Shown one piece after another: positions 13,250-24,475 of a DNA stretch of 64,000 nucleotides (position 1 is its first letter; the number at the start of each line of letters is the position of its first letter). A program made the translations under genes and the position numbers. The DNA comes from Diphasiastrum complanatum (taxonomy: Eukaryota > Streptophyta > Lycopodiopsida > Lycopodiales > Lycopodiaceae), in NCBI GenBank assembly GCA_029204225.1, contig CM055111.1:700453-764452 (forward strand). Direction: 5' to 3'. The notes beneath the pieces are model-generated. The model searched no databases. It saw only the letters and a program-made list of their open reading frames with translations, and had not been told where the DNA came from.

Positions 13250-13901
13250 CTAGTCATCTCCAACTGCTATGGGTTCCATAGATGTTTTGTATTTACTTAG
13301 TGCACATAATATGTCAACGGGAAGTAGTGGGGACTTATGCATAAAAGCATGTGACTCAGTTGTCAGTCCTAGCACACGAAAGAAAATAAAGTACATGTGC
13401 TTGCATGGCATGTAAGTCTTCCCTCTTGCCTCTGTCATTTTGAAATCATCACAGGTGCAACTTGGATGCTCTGAAATTGTTACCATGTATGTAATCCCCT
13501 TGCTATAGAGCCTTCTGTCTCAATTCCAAATTCCATGCAATGGTGTTTCTTTAAAACAGACACATGCATGATCTTTGCATACATCTCCAAAGACTTGTCC
13601 ATCTGATCATCACCATATTTGAAATTCCTCCATCAATTGTGGTTGGAACATGGCTATGTTGTGTGTTGTCCAAAATTTGCATTGGAATCTTAATCCCATC
13701 ATGTTTCTCCAACTCAAAGACTACAATCACCAAACACATATTCTCTTCTCGTGTGAGGTTTGTGCATTTTGCCACTTTCCACACCCTAGGTGGATTCCCT
13801 GGAGTAATCAATATAGGTTGAAGAATTTTCCATGTATGTCTCACCTCATCACTATAGAACCAAAACATTTGGCCTATCGAAAAGAAATTTGGTGGTGGCA
13901 C
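13250..13901 (-). pseudogene. SWIM zinc-finger protein fragment
   Basis: On the minus strand, frame 13486-13250 reads YMVTISEHPSCTCDDFKMTE, then YMPCKHMYFIFFRVLGL and SHAFMHKSPLLP. The CxC...CKH arrangement, with the preceding beta strand (Y.VTIS) and the following helix, is a SWIM zinc finger. This is a short DNA- or protein-binding module found in MULE transposases, ZSWIM-type E3 ligases and some plant proteins. A second frame at 13901-13551 (WFYSDEVRHTWKILQPILIT...) lies upstream in the same direction and may be another part. The two are separated by a stop in GIWN*DRRLYSKG, so either an intron is present or the gene is broken. I cannot say which SWIM family it is. A copia LTR may begin at about 13919, cutting off the 5' part. 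Confidence 0.55.
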
Positions 13902-14804
13902 TCCTATTCTAGACTTTCTTGTTAGATTTCTTATGTTTAACCTTAAAAATTGTTAAGTAATGAGCATCTTGAAAACAGAAGGCCGACAACATGATTTCGA
14001 ACCTTCACATTTTTTTCCCTTTAAGTTTTTCCCATTTATGCCTTGAACGATTTAAGGCACCTTTGCTTTTTCGACTTCTTCACCCTTTTTTGTGCCTTCA
14101 CGAAAAATATGACACACTGGCCAGAATAACTTAAAAACCATTTCTGGACAACCTTCGCCTTTTTCGCCTCTTTGCAAAAAATGCGACACAAAATCCAGAA
14201 TGCCTTAAAACCATTTTAAGGCACCTTCACCTTTTTCTCTATCTTAAAACTAAGGCATCTTCGGCTTCTTCATTGCCTTAAATCTAAGGGCATCTTCAGG
14301 CTTTGCATACCTTCAGTCTAACAAACACCTTCGGGTTTTTTGCATTTTTCTACATTGGCAAACCGACGTCGCCAAATGTATTAGCAACCCTAGAAACAGC
14401 TGGACAACCAAATATCCAAAAGGTGGTGAAGCGATTACCAACTTTGTACATATGGCGTAAATAGCCTTAAAGGCTTGTAAGATATTTTCTCTCAACACTT
14501 GTAAATATATATACTAGATGAATCAAGCTATGTAAGTGTTAATAGAATTTTACTTTCAATCAGAGTTATCTGTAGCCAGCATTATCACGCAACAAGTTGA
14601 AGTTATTACTTCAAGCCATTGCACTTACTGTTGATATTTATTAGAGTGCAATTTTTGTCCCATTATTACGTCGTTCATTTGTGCAAATTATATGAATTCT
14701 TCTACTTGAATATTTCTGCTGCTAGCTGTTGTGTTTCCGTTCCTACATGCCTGCGCTCTAAGCAACTGAGCTTCTGCTACGCTCACGACCACCGTTTTAC
14801 AACA

Positions 14805-14820
14805 TGGTATTAGAGCGGGC
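14805..14820 (+). promoter_or_regulatory. Copia primer-binding site
   Basis: TGGTATTAGAGCGGGC directly follows AACA at the LTR end. It is the common plant variant of the initiator Met tRNA binding site. Confidence 0.85.
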
Positions 14821-14947
14821 ATTTCAATAATCTGCATTCCTACTGTGGATTATCAGTCTTGTTTCTATCAAGACAACTTTCAAGCAAACTCGCAACCAAC
14901 AATATTCAGACAGTCGTTGTTTCTACAAATGATCTAGTCAAACCAGA

Positions 14948-15775
14948 ATGGATCTGTCATCCAGTTCGTCTCTCATTGACAAACTCGATGGAGATAACTA
15001 CCATCTCTGAAAATTCAAGATGAAGGTTATACTTCTAGCCAAAGAACTGTGGGATATTGTTGATGGCACAGAGCTCAAACTAGAAGGTGATGCAGCCGTC
15101 ATCACCAAGTGGAGACTGAGAGATGGCAAAGCATTTGCCATGATCACCCTCAATATCAAGGAAACTCAGACCAGTCACATATGTGCTGCTCAGACCGCTA
15201 AGAATGCATGGGATAACCTAGCAACTCTCTACAACATTAGAGACGTTACATCCAAGCTCCATCTGAGGAAGAAATTCTTCAACCTCAGAATGTCTGAAGC
15301 AGATAGTGTTTCAAGTCATCTCAACACTTTCAAAAATCTTATGGAGCAGATGACTGCAACTGGCTCAGTCATAGAAGATTCTGATGCACTCATGACTCTA
15401 TTATCGAGTCTACCTTAGGCCTACAAAAATTGGATAATGGCAATTTCTACCCAGGAGCATCTCACTCTATCAAGAGTAATTTTGCTGCTCCTACAAGAGG
15501 AGATCAGAAGATCGGTATCCTCCTCAGGCTCAAGATCAGATCCTCAAGCTCTATACTCAAAAAATCAGAAGTTTAGATCCAAGAGGTCTACAAAGTCAGG
15601 CTATACTGACAAGAAGAGCAACATGCAGTCTGGACCAAATTTTGGTCTAGGATCAAATTCAAGCTCTTCATCATTCCAGCCTGTGCAGAAACTATTCTGT
15701 AGATAATATAAGAAGACTGGCCATGAAATCAAGGACTGCCAAACTTTGAAGTACAACAACGAAAAGAAGAAGTAG
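14948..15775 (+). pseudogene. Copia Gag, broken by stops
   Basis: It starts MDLSSSSSLIDKLDGDNYHL. The invariant Trp of the NY.LW motif is TGA instead of TGG, an early nonsense mutation. The frame then continues as KFKMKVILLAKELWDIVDGT and on through AKNAWDNLATLY and TSKLHLRKKFFNLRM, typical of the UBN2 gag domain. A second stop (TAG) follows LLSSLP, where LP.SY is expected. The zinc knuckle is damaged: LFCR, a stop, then YKKTGHEIKDC, so one zinc-binding Cys is Tyr. No Gag can be made without correction. Confidence 0.85.
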
Positions 15776-15839
15776 TTCCAACAACAAGCACATAGTGCTA
15801 TAGCCAGTCACTCAAATCAGCAACAAGAAGAAGAAGATG

Positions 15840-17151
15840 AAGCAGCCTTCATAATTAAAGTCAGAGAACAACTGGATACCGACTCCTGGTATCTAGATTC
15901 GGGAGCAACTCAACACATGACTCACCATCATGACTGGTTCAAAGACTACAAGTCATTCACCCACTCTCAAGTTGTGCAACTTGGAGACAACTCATCACAT
16001 TCAGTTGAAGTTGAAGGAACAGTCAGAATTGAGTTCAAAAGAGGTGAGGTCAAGGTGCTGTCCAATGTTCTCCACGTTCCAAATCTGACCTGAATCTGCT
16101 CTCAGTTAGCAGAATCATTGATTCAGGTCGGAGGGTCGAATTCGATACAAAAGGCTGCACAATCCTTGACAAATTTCGGAAGGTTCTAGCCTACGGAAGA
16201 AGAAGCAGCTATCTTTACAAACTCAGCCACTGCTACTCTTCTAACAGTCAAGCTCTTCACACAACCATTCTGAATCAACTGATATAATGTGGCATTTCAG
16301 ACTTGGCCATCTAGCTACAATAGTATTCAGCAAATGTCAGCTCAGAGTCTAGTACAAGACCTGTCTTCAATCAGCAAGCCAACTTCTCCATGAAAAAGCT
16401 GTATTATCAGCAAGCATGCTAGAAGTCCCTTCAGTTTAGACTCAGTTCATACATCCAAGGGCTTGCTTGACCTTGTACACAGCGACATTTGTGGCCTAAT
16501 GCAGACTGCTTCCACATGGGGAGCTCTCTATTTCTTGACCTTCGTTGATAACTTCTCTCGAAGGACTGCAACCTACTATATGAAAAACAAAGCAAAAGCA
16601 TTTTCAAGTTCTTCAAGTAATTTAAGGTGTCTGCAGAAAACTAGACCCAGAGGAAGATCAAGGCTCTACGCACAGATGGAGGGGGAGAGTACATCTCCAC
16701 ATAATTCAAGAAGTTCTGCAAGGCCAACGGGATACTTCAACAATACACAACCAGCTACTCACCTCAGTCCAATAGTGTAGCTGAGCGGAAGAACCGGACA
16801 CTCATCGAAAGTGCCAAGAGCATGATGGCCCATGCCTCTCTTCCAAAAAAGTTCTGGGCAGAAGCTATTACTATAGCTGCCTACTTGCAGAATCGATCCA
16901 TCACCAAAGCCCTGAATGGCAAGACACCTCATGAGGTGTGGACAAGATCAAAACCATCACTCAAACATATTCAAGTGTTTGGATGCATTGTTTTCGCTCA
17001 GATCCTTGAGGATCTAAGAAAAAAGCTAGATGACAAGAGCAGAAAAATGATCTTCATCGGCTATTCCCCAGACCACAAGGCATACAAGCTCTACAATTTG
17101 GATACCGAGAAGGCATTCACCAGTAGAGACGTCATTTTTGTGGAAGACTAG
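15840..17151 (+). pseudogene. Copia protease and integrase, frameshifted
   Basis: Protease keeps an intact aspartic active site in SWYLDSGATQHMTHH (about 15886-15930). A frameshift follows in PNLT/NLLSVSRIIDSG near 16090. Pre-integrase WHFRLGHLA is visible near 16290. Integrase has the first Asp in LVHSDICG and the second acidic region in FVDNFSRR. A frameshifted stretch (16600-16760) follows, then SPQSNSVAERKNRT with the catalytic Glu. The C-terminal half runs open at 16822-17151 (SLPKKFWAEAI, KHIQVFGC, MIFIGYSPDHKAYKLYN). Domain order and content are standard, and the breaks exclude function. Confidence 0.88.
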
Positions 17152-17239
17152 TTCATCGTCTACAAAGGGAAAGCTGTTGATAAATTTGACTCTGGGATTG
17201 AGCAACCAGTCAATTCTGATCTAGAGATTCAACTGCAGA

Positions 17240-18316
17240 ATTTTGTTGCTGACTCAGACAATTAGTCAGAACCTCAACGAGTCAACCCACATCAGAGGAC
17301 CGAAGTTCAACCTAGAAGGTGGAATAGGTCCAGACAGTCTCCATCCAGATTTATGGATGATCCGGCCAGCTACTTTGTGTAGGAACCGATCGCGATTTTT
17401 GAGGCAATGTCTACTCCTGATGCTGACCAGTGGAAATCAACGATGGACACCAAATTTGATTTTTTGTTGGAGGATCAAACATGGACACTCACTAAGCTAC
17501 CAAAGGACCAAAATCTAATTCCATGCAAATGGATATTCAAGGCAAAGTACGACGTTGAAGGAAGGCTAAATTATTACAAAGCCAGGCTAGTTACCAAAAG
17601 CTTTTCCTAGATTTCATATCTGAATTATTTAGAAACCTTCAGCCCAGTCATCAAAACATGCTTCAATCCGCCTGCTCCTCTCCTTTGCAACTACAGCAGA
17701 TCTCGAAGTCCATCAGATGGATGTCCAGACCACTTTCCTCAATGGAACCATCGAAGAGGAAATTTATATGACACAGCCAGAGGGATACGAACTCAACGGC
17801 AAGCAACAGCACCTTGTATGCATAATTCACAAGGCGTTGTACGGGCTAAAACAGTCACCCAAAGCCTGGTCCCAGAAGATCAATGCATTTCTAGGATACA
17901 AAATGCATGCTAGCCTAGGAATACAAGATGACTACAGCCCACTATTGTCTCGAAATCCAAATTCAATGAGATCGACCCAGCAGACTGATCTTTATCAATC
18001 AACAAAGATATCTCAACAACGTGCTGAAAAAGTTATGGAATGGCCAACTGCAAACCCAGTCTCTTTTCACTCGACCTTGGACTAAAGCTACCAAAGGAAC
18101 AATCTCCTCAAACTGAGGCATAAATGGAAGAAATGAAGCACTATCCATTTCAATCCATCATCGGCTCACTGATGTACACAATGATCTGCAAGCGACCATA
18201 TATATATTTGATCAGTACACTCAGCCAGTTCCTACTAAATCCAAGCGTAGTTCATTGGAAAGCACTAACAAAGGTCATGAAGTACATCCAAGCAACGAAA
18301 ACTCTCAGCATCTGTT
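17240..18316 (+). pseudogene. Copia reverse transcriptase and RNase H start
   Basis: RT begins with QWKSTMDTKFDFLLEDQTWT and CKWIFKAKYDVEGRL. It then breaks and resumes with MDVQTTFLNGTIEEEIYM and ALYGLKQSPKAW. The segment that should hold the YVDD active site is missing: after SPKAW the sequence diverges (17880-18080). It continues with the RT/RNase H connection, FQSIIGSLMYTMICKRPYI and VHWKALTKVMKYIQATKTL, and then stops at 18316 where foreign sequence begins. It has an internal deletion and a truncated 3' end. Confidence 0.85.
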
Positions 18317-18897
18317 AGGTCTCAAACTAGCTAGGAAATGTTGACAATTTTCACACTCCCTCTTCAACTTAACTTGCTAGTTTTACAACACTACTTTGCT
18401 CCAACCTAAGAATGATCTCCATCATGATAATAGATCTCTTCTCAAGTGTTCTAATATGTACAATATGAAGTACAACATAATTGATATAGATAATAATGTC
18501 CATATAGGATGCTTCACTATTTCTTACATCAATTTTACATAGAATGGTGAACAAGATACATGTAAAAGAACATAGAATCATAATTAAAGGATTCCTCCAT
18601 GTATCCACCTTTGAATTCTCTGTAAAGCAGCAGCAAACAAGCTGTAAGTGAAAGTAACCAGCAAGTGTTTGCATGCCTCCTGTACATTCCACTATGCCCA
18701 TAGTGAATGCACCATGTATCTCCATGAATGAACCTCCATCACCGCCTTGCCTTTGTAGATATCCAATCCATGAAAGCCCTTGAGTGAATGAATGCCAAAA
18801 TGATGTGTTCTCTGTTCCATTTGAATGAGCAAAACCTGTCCTTGAAAGACTTGAAGTATCTCCACAAGATTTGCATACAACCCTTGATCCTACATTG

Positions 18898-19512
18898 TCA
18901 ACAATTTGCCAACACTAGAATGCTAGATCTTGAACTTTGCTCAAAAGTAAACATATTGACCACTTCAATATCTTTCAAGATTTTAATGATTGCATGTACT
19001 TGATCATAAAAACCAGCAATGATAACAATTCCATCTCCAAGATTCAAAGGATGCAAAACTATGGAACTAGTTTCACTGAATTTTGACAATTCCAACACAT
19101 TGACATGACAATGTTCATACATGAGATCAAACAAGTAAGGTAGAGTAAAAGGACACTTCCTTGCTGCTCCAAGAACCTTACTTGAACCTTCAAGGACCTG
19201 TAAAAACATATCCAAAATGCTTTGCCCATGTGGCTCCCCTTTGATGCTTTTGACTAACTTCCAATTGCTACTTGCCTCTTGGTGTTGATGAAGCAATTCA
19301 AGATCAACATCTTGATCTTCCAATAAAACATCAAGGACTTTGCATTTATAAACATCTTCAGATCTGAACCTTTGAAGATACTTCCTCTCAAACACATGAT
19401 TAACATCCCACAAGATCTCATCATTGCTTGATTTTAGCCTTTCACTATAGGTAGTGAAAACAATGTCACCATCATAAACCAAAAGATAGATTTCTACAAT
19501 TCTATCCAACAT
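18898..19512 (-). CDS. Open frame with decayed copia RT signature
   Basis: Near its start the frame reads LLVYDGDIVFTTYSERLKSS, which parallels the copia RT active-site region L.LYVDDI.FT..SE.L with YVDD changed to YDGD, so one catalytic Asp is replaced. The rest (for example NVLELSKFSETSSIVLHPLN and LGDGIVIIAGFYDQVHAI) is unrecognised. HPLNLGDGIVI loosely echoes DPLDLEDGLVL in the neighbouring frame 19759-20847, hinting at an internal duplication. It is 204 codons without a stop. It has the same orientation as that frame and lies downstream of it, consistent with the pol order of one element. Confidence 0.4.
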   Translation of the reverse strand: MLDRIVEIYLLVYDGDIVFTTYSERLKSSNDEILWDVNHVFERKYLQRFRSEDVYKCKVLDVLLEDQDVDLELLHQHQEASSNWKLVKSIKGEPHGQSILDMFLQVLEGSSKVLGAARKCPFTLPYLFDLMYEHCHVNVLELSKFSETSSIVLHPLNLGDGIVIIAGFYDQVHAIIKILKDIEVVNMFTFEQSSRSSILVLANC

Positions 19513-19758
19513 GAAGTAGAGTAGATGAAGTTAAGTATCAAACCTAATCAAACCAGCCCATTTGAGTTCAAACCAAACCTCAATGAGCTCACCAATGATC
19601 TTCCTTGCCTTGAAGAAATTGCCACATGAGTTGCTCCATGTAGTCTTCTTCATCCAACCTTTTGCCATCTTGATCATGCATGAACATTACACCACAATCA
19701 TAGCATCCTTTGAGTTGATGAATAGATGTAAGATCCATGTCGTGGATCTTCCCAAGAG

Positions 19759-20847
19759 TCACTCTTTGCCCTTTCCTTCACAAGACTCCCTCTTAATGAT
19801 CACACCACAAAAGTTAGCAATCTCCCTCTTGATAGTTGCATCATAAGAAATGGAAGAATCTCGAACATTAGAAGCCATGAAAAGAATACATAGTACCTTC
19901 AACATAAGAATGATTGAAGTACTTTTTCTTGTCAAACCTGGACTTCTAATCAATGATATAGATAATGATAATGAACCCTCACTATCATTTACAAAAGCAT
20001 CATTCAAAGTACATCCTACTTTGAACACTTCACATTCATCTCTCCCTTTTGACTTGAGATCTTCCTCACCAAGTTTCATGATAGAACCTTTTGATCTACT
20101 TTTTTTATGAATACATGTGACACCACTTGTTGCACAAATGACTCTCTTGGACTCATCACATAAAGTTGCAAAATAAACTTTTTCTTCAAACATGCTAAAA
20201 GCACCATCTTTTTCCAAATGAGTAAATGAGCCACCAAGACTTGGAAATCTATGAGTAGAAGAGTTCAAACATGATACTAATTTAGCACCACATGACTCCA
20301 TTTGACTAGTAGGTAGCACTAGTCCATCTTCAAGATCCAATGGATCCAAAACATTGATCATAGATTCACCAAAAGTTGCTAAGTTAGCACAACAATAACT
20401 ATCTCCAAGAAGCTCATTAGATCTCAACCTAGATCTAGCATAAGGAAGCTCTTTAGACTTTGCATAAGATCTACCAATCTTATTGATGCTAGGAATTGAC
20501 TTTTGAAAGTTGAGAGAACCACCAACATCCATTTCATTCCTCTTGTTAGACATAACAAATGCATCAAGCTTGTAAAGTCTACCTTGTCTATTGCCCCTAG
20601 CAATCAAGATATCTCCCTTAGTAATGAAGCAAACATCTCCAACAAACTTTGTCTTGTACCCTTTCTTTAACATTTGACCAATACTTAGCAAATTCCTTGA
20701 AAGTGAAGGAATGTAAAGAACACCATCAAGCCTTGCATTCCTATTAATAGAAAGGCAAATAGGAATTGAGCCAATACCTTTGATCATACACTCACCACCA
20801 TTTGGCATGTGAACCACTTTCTTGGTTCCAACATAAGAGATAATCAA
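19759..20847 (-). CDS. Protease-derived frame with unknown C-terminal extension
   Basis: The first ~100 residues are the C-terminal half of a copia protease and the pre-integrase linker: VHMPNGGECMIKGIGSIP, then LDGVLYIPSLSRNLLSIGQM, GDILIARGNRQGRLYKLDAF. The catalytic DSG would lie upstream and is absent. Where the HH-CC region and integrase core should follow, about 260 residues of unrelated sequence continue in frame (INKIGRSYAKSKELPY..., NVLDPLDLEDGLVL, ...). I recognise no family there. The 362-codon frame has no stop, which is unusual for a decayed element. It could be rearranged pol, captured host DNA, or an accessory region conserved in a non-autonomous family. Confidence 0.5.
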   Translation of the reverse strand: MIISYVGTKKVVHMPNGGECMIKGIGSIPICLSINRNARLDGVLYIPSLSRNLLSIGQMLKKGYKTKFVGDVCFITKGDILIARGNRQGRLYKLDAFVMSNKRNEMDVGGSLNFQKSIPSINKIGRSYAKSKELPYARSRLRSNELLGDSYCCANLATFGESMINVLDPLDLEDGLVLPTSQMESCGAKLVSCLNSSTHRFPSLGGSFTHLEKDGAFSMFEEKVYFATLCDESKRVICATSGVTCIHKKSRSKGSIMKLGEEDLKSKGRDECEVFKVGCTLNDAFVNDSEGSLSLSISLIRSPGLTRKSTSIILMLKVLCILFMASNVRDSSISYDATIKREIANFCGVIIKRESCEGKGKE

Positions 20848-21695
20848 GTTCTGGTGTGAAGAGTTACTTGCATTTTTAAAAAATACACAAGACTAGGCTG
20901 CCAAGGATACCTAGAATTGAACAAACTTGATCAACATATGATCAACACATTAAGATATTGATTCAACCTATAAAACCACATGTAAACCACACTTCTAAAT
21001 CTTTATAAACTTCAGCAAATGATAAATACAAGCTTTAGAGGTGAATGAAAGAGCATACTTAGTGAATCACAAGACAAGCTTCACTAGCTTGTCAAATCTT
21101 GGTGTTTAGATGTAGATCTAAGATCACTTTACATGAGAATGTTCCTCAACCTGTTAAGAACCTGAAAACACATTTGCATAATGGTTAAAACCTTCCAGCA
21201 AATGCTCCAATCAAATTACATAAGGAGATTTACTTACATGCTCAACAAAGTACACCAAAATTTATGCAAAAGATTGTTGACAATCTGTTCACCCAAAAGG
21301 GGATCTTTCATCCAAGTGGGAGCTTTGCTCAGTCTTTTGGAGAATTACAAAATCACTCAAAGAGTATTTGTCATCTACTTAATGAGAAGGTTCATCCACT
21401 TAAGGAGAGTATTCATCCACAAAAGTGGAAATTGTCAACAATAGATTGAACAGAACATTGTTAGTATTGAATATGCACAAGCCTCACAATCAGCAAAGGT
21501 GTTATGATCTGATCCAAAATAGCTTCTTCTCAGCCTTTGATCTTCAATAGACTTGAAATATGCTTTTGATCCACAGGTTCAACTCACAAAACAAAGGTTA
21601 GTAAGATTTGATCAACAGTGCAATGCATAATCATGCTAGAACTTGATCAAACATTCACCATAAATGGAAACCTTACTAAGAATAACACCCAACTA

Positions 21696-21707
21696 GCTCT
21701 GATACCA
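21696..21707 (-). promoter_or_regulatory. Copia primer-binding site (minus strand)
   Basis: GCTCTGATACCA on the plus strand is TGGTATCAGAGC on the minus strand, immediately inside the 5' LTR. Confidence 0.9.
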
Positions 21708-22361
21708 TGTGAAAAAAGTGGATCTTGAATGGATCCAAACTCCCAAATACTTGGCCAAGATCTTTGCACAACAAGCTACAAAAGCTAGAAATGGCAAAGC
21801 ATCCTAATGTTACCTTTGATACACATGAACTTGACAAAGCATTCAAGAGACAAAAGAAACTAATAATAGGTACTGATGGCAGTCAAAAATAGTAGCAAAC
21901 AAGGCTCCCAACAGTAGCCTACCACTTTTGGAAACCTCTTAAGGTCATACACAAAAGCTTGAAGACAATACACAAAGCAATGCTCTCAATGGAGGAAGAA
22001 ACTGTTGACAATGATCTATTGATCTCTCTCAACAATACAAAAAGTTTCTCCAACCTATTTTCCACAAATTTCAGCCTAATATAGGTGAGAGAGATGACTC
22101 TCTCTCCTCTCTCTAGAACTTAGGACCCAAATTTAGAGCACCAGTAGCCTAAAATAGCCAATTTTGGCCTATATGTCCAAATAACATGATTTTGGTGTCA
22201 TTTTGAAGGTCTTGAAGTTTGAGACTTCTTCAATATGAAATATATACTAAAATGAAAGTATCTAGGCCTCTTTTACATGTGTGAAAGGTTAGATCCAAAC
22301 TATGTACAAAAATTGTCAATTTAGGCCTCAAACTAGCTAGGAGATGTTGACAATTTTCACA
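21708..22361 (-). repeat. 5' LTR of minus-strand copia element
   Basis: A 654-bp segment begins (minus strand) TGTGAAAATTGTCAACATC and ends CTTTTTTCACA. The primer-binding site follows without a gap, and the LTR start recurs at 18355 after a polypurine tract. Confidence 0.85.
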
Positions 22362-22362
22362 A

Positions 22363-23800
22363 TGGATCTTCAAGAAGAAGATCGACTCTGATGGTTCCAT
22401 TGCTAAATGGAAAGCACGGCTGGTGGCTAAAGGATTCACTCAAGTCCAAGGAGTGGATTACAAAGAAACATTTAGTCTTGTCATTAAGATGCAGTCAATC
22501 GGGACTCTGATCGCATTAGCAGCTACCAAAGACCTCGAAATGCACCAAATGGATGTCAAGACAACATATCTCAACGACAACATCAAAGAGGAGTTGTGTA
22601 CCTTCCAACTGGAAGGATTCAAAGTCAAAGGCCAAGAGCACAAAGTGTGCAAGCTGCACAAAGCAATTTACGGTCTGAAACAAGCCGCAAGAACATGGTT
22701 CAATAATCAACTCTTATCTCATTCAATTGGGATTTGCAAACAATTCAGCTGACTGTAATGTTTATTCAAAGCATATAGACACCAATTTAGTTCACATAGC
22801 GCTTTACGTAGATGATGCGTTTATTTTGTCTAATGATACTTCTCTTCTGCACACACTACTGAGTGATTTGTCAAAAGAATTTGACATGACTGATTTAGGA
22901 GCTGTTCATTCTTTGCTAGGAATTCACATTACTAGAGATATACTTCAGAAGAAGATCTATCTTACTCAACAGGCATATCTAAAAGACATTTTAAAAAAAT
23001 TCATATGTCTTATTGCAAACCAATTGATACTCCAATGGATCCAAGTATAGTATTGACTAAACCTTCTTAAGCTGAGACTGATAGTGAAGTACTCGACTTA
23101 ACGAAGTACCCTTATTAACTAATCGGATCTCTAATGTATGCAATGATGTGTACTAGACAGATTTAGCATACATTGTTAGCACGTTAAGTCAATTCATGTC
23201 TAATCCGAAGATCTCTCATTGGAAAGCTTTGAAGAGAGTGATGAGATATATTCCGGGAAGTGTTAATCACATCTTATGTTGTGATGGAAATGCTATCGAC
23301 CCACTTGTCCTGCGAGGCTATTCCGACTCAAATTGGGCAGAAATAGTCTCTACCAGAAAATCTACCTCCGGGTTCTGTTTCTATCTAGCAAGGGGACCAA
23401 TTTTGTGGAATTCAAGGAAGCAGAAATCAGTCGTTTTTTTTTCAACAAAGACAAAGTACATTGCAGCATGTCAAACTTCAAAATAAGCTATATGGATCAG
23501 GTTGTTACTTGATGACTTCCATCACACTCGGTTTAACCAACATTCTGTTTGACAACATGAGCTGTATTTCATTGTCACTGAATTTCAAATTTCATGGCAA
23601 ATCCAAGCACATAGAAATCCAATATCATTATATTTTGGAGAAAGTCTTCTCAGGGCAAGTGATCCTTCAATACTGCTCCACGACAGAAATGGCCGCAGAC
23701 ATCTTCACCAAAGCACTTCCTAGGATCAAGCATCAGAAGTTCTTTAGCATGTTGAACCTGACGAAGTTACCAAGCACCAACCGTGACCTTAAGGGGTGAC
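22363..23800 (+). pseudogene. Copia RT-RNase H 3' half
   Basis: The sequence starts abruptly at the LTR border with WIFKKKIDSDGSIAKWKARL, the beginning of copia RT, and continues VAKGFTQVQGVDYKETFS, MDVKTTYLNDNIKEEL and AIYGLKQAARTW. A +1 frameshift near 22730 leads into ALYVDDAFILSND, with the catalytic YVDD intact. RNase H is present at 23196-23486 (GYSDSNWAEIVSTRKSTSGF), but its STEAEY motif is STKTKY, losing two acidic residues. The C-terminal end (KSKHIEIQYHYILEKV, MAADIFTKALPR) is readable to about 23750. It belongs to a different copia copy from the 14-18 kb element, since both contain the RT start. Confidence 0.88.
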
Positions 23801-24475
23801 GAAAATCCAGCAAATTCACACTTGTGGAGAACCATAAGAAATGTGTGAATAATCTTTACCATGCTTTGTGATGGCACACAGATCACCTACAAAGCAATCA
23901 TGCAATCTACCAACAGATCTATGGCTAGAGCACAATCTAGAATGCTACATATCAAAGCTACATTAATTTCTCACGAATAGGAAAAGTACACAAGCTTGAT
24001 CATGTATGAAAAAGACACAAAATCCGAGTTAGAGAGAGAGAGAGAGAGCAATTTCAAGCAACATAGAATGAGATCCAAAATTGATATTATGACATTACAA
24101 ATGCTTGATTTTTCATTAGAAATGAATGAGAATGATATGTACATATATAGGAGAGCCCGAATTCGTGGTACTCCTTGCATTCAATGCATATCCTACATCT
24201 ATGCAAGTGCAAACTACTATTATCTTGACACCTAACTGCTTGCATGCGCAGATTGCACCTAACTTCTACCTACTTTCTCCAAATGGCAATTTCTCAACTA
24301 GTCATGTACAAAACTATATGCATGTGTCCATTAGAGTGTTTGCATGTCTTAAATGTCTCAATGTAAACCTAGGACACAATGCATTTATTATAGCTCAAAT
24401 TTCTACTAGGTCATATTTGACCAATTCCATGTGAAATTCTGCATGCATGTCAAACTAGACATTGTCAACATTTGT
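23801..24475. other. Possible 3' LTR or flank; no gene
   Basis: The copia coding end is followed by AAGGGGTGACGAAAATCC, which could be polypurine tract plus LTR start, but there is no second copy to prove it. A short AGAGAG run lies at about 24032-24048. Nothing else is recognisable. Confidence 0.3.

Larger units (their letters stand above)
13919..18316 (+). mobile_element. Ty1/copia element, 3' truncated
   Basis: A probable 5' LTR ends at 14804 (TTTTACAACA) directly before the primer-binding site. Its start may be the TGTTAGATTTC at 13919, but no second LTR exists to confirm it. The LTR contains a degenerate repeat built on GCCTTAAAACCATTTTAAGG and CACCTTC.CCTTTTT (14055-14340) and a TATA-like ATATATACTAG near 14505. 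After gag, protease, integrase, RT and the start of RNase H, the element stops at about 18316 against the stub of the next element's LTR. Every domain carries stops or frameshifts. Confidence 0.8.
18314..22361 (-). mobile_element. Ty1/copia element with full 5' LTR and stub 3' LTR
   Basis: Orientation is minus. The 5' LTR is 21708-22361, with perfect TGTG...CACA ends, and the primer-binding site is adjacent. At the other end a polypurine tract (minus-strand GTTGAAGAGGGAG, plus positions 18356-18368) is followed by TGTGAAAATTGTCAACAT. This is the same LTR start, but only about 42 bp remain (18314-18355) before sequence changes to the neighbouring copia RNase H. Inside are a protease-derived frame fused to unknown sequence and a second frame with a decayed RT motif; no gag was found. 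Regions without a frame (20850-21690 and 18370-18890) show nothing else. Confidence 0.8.
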
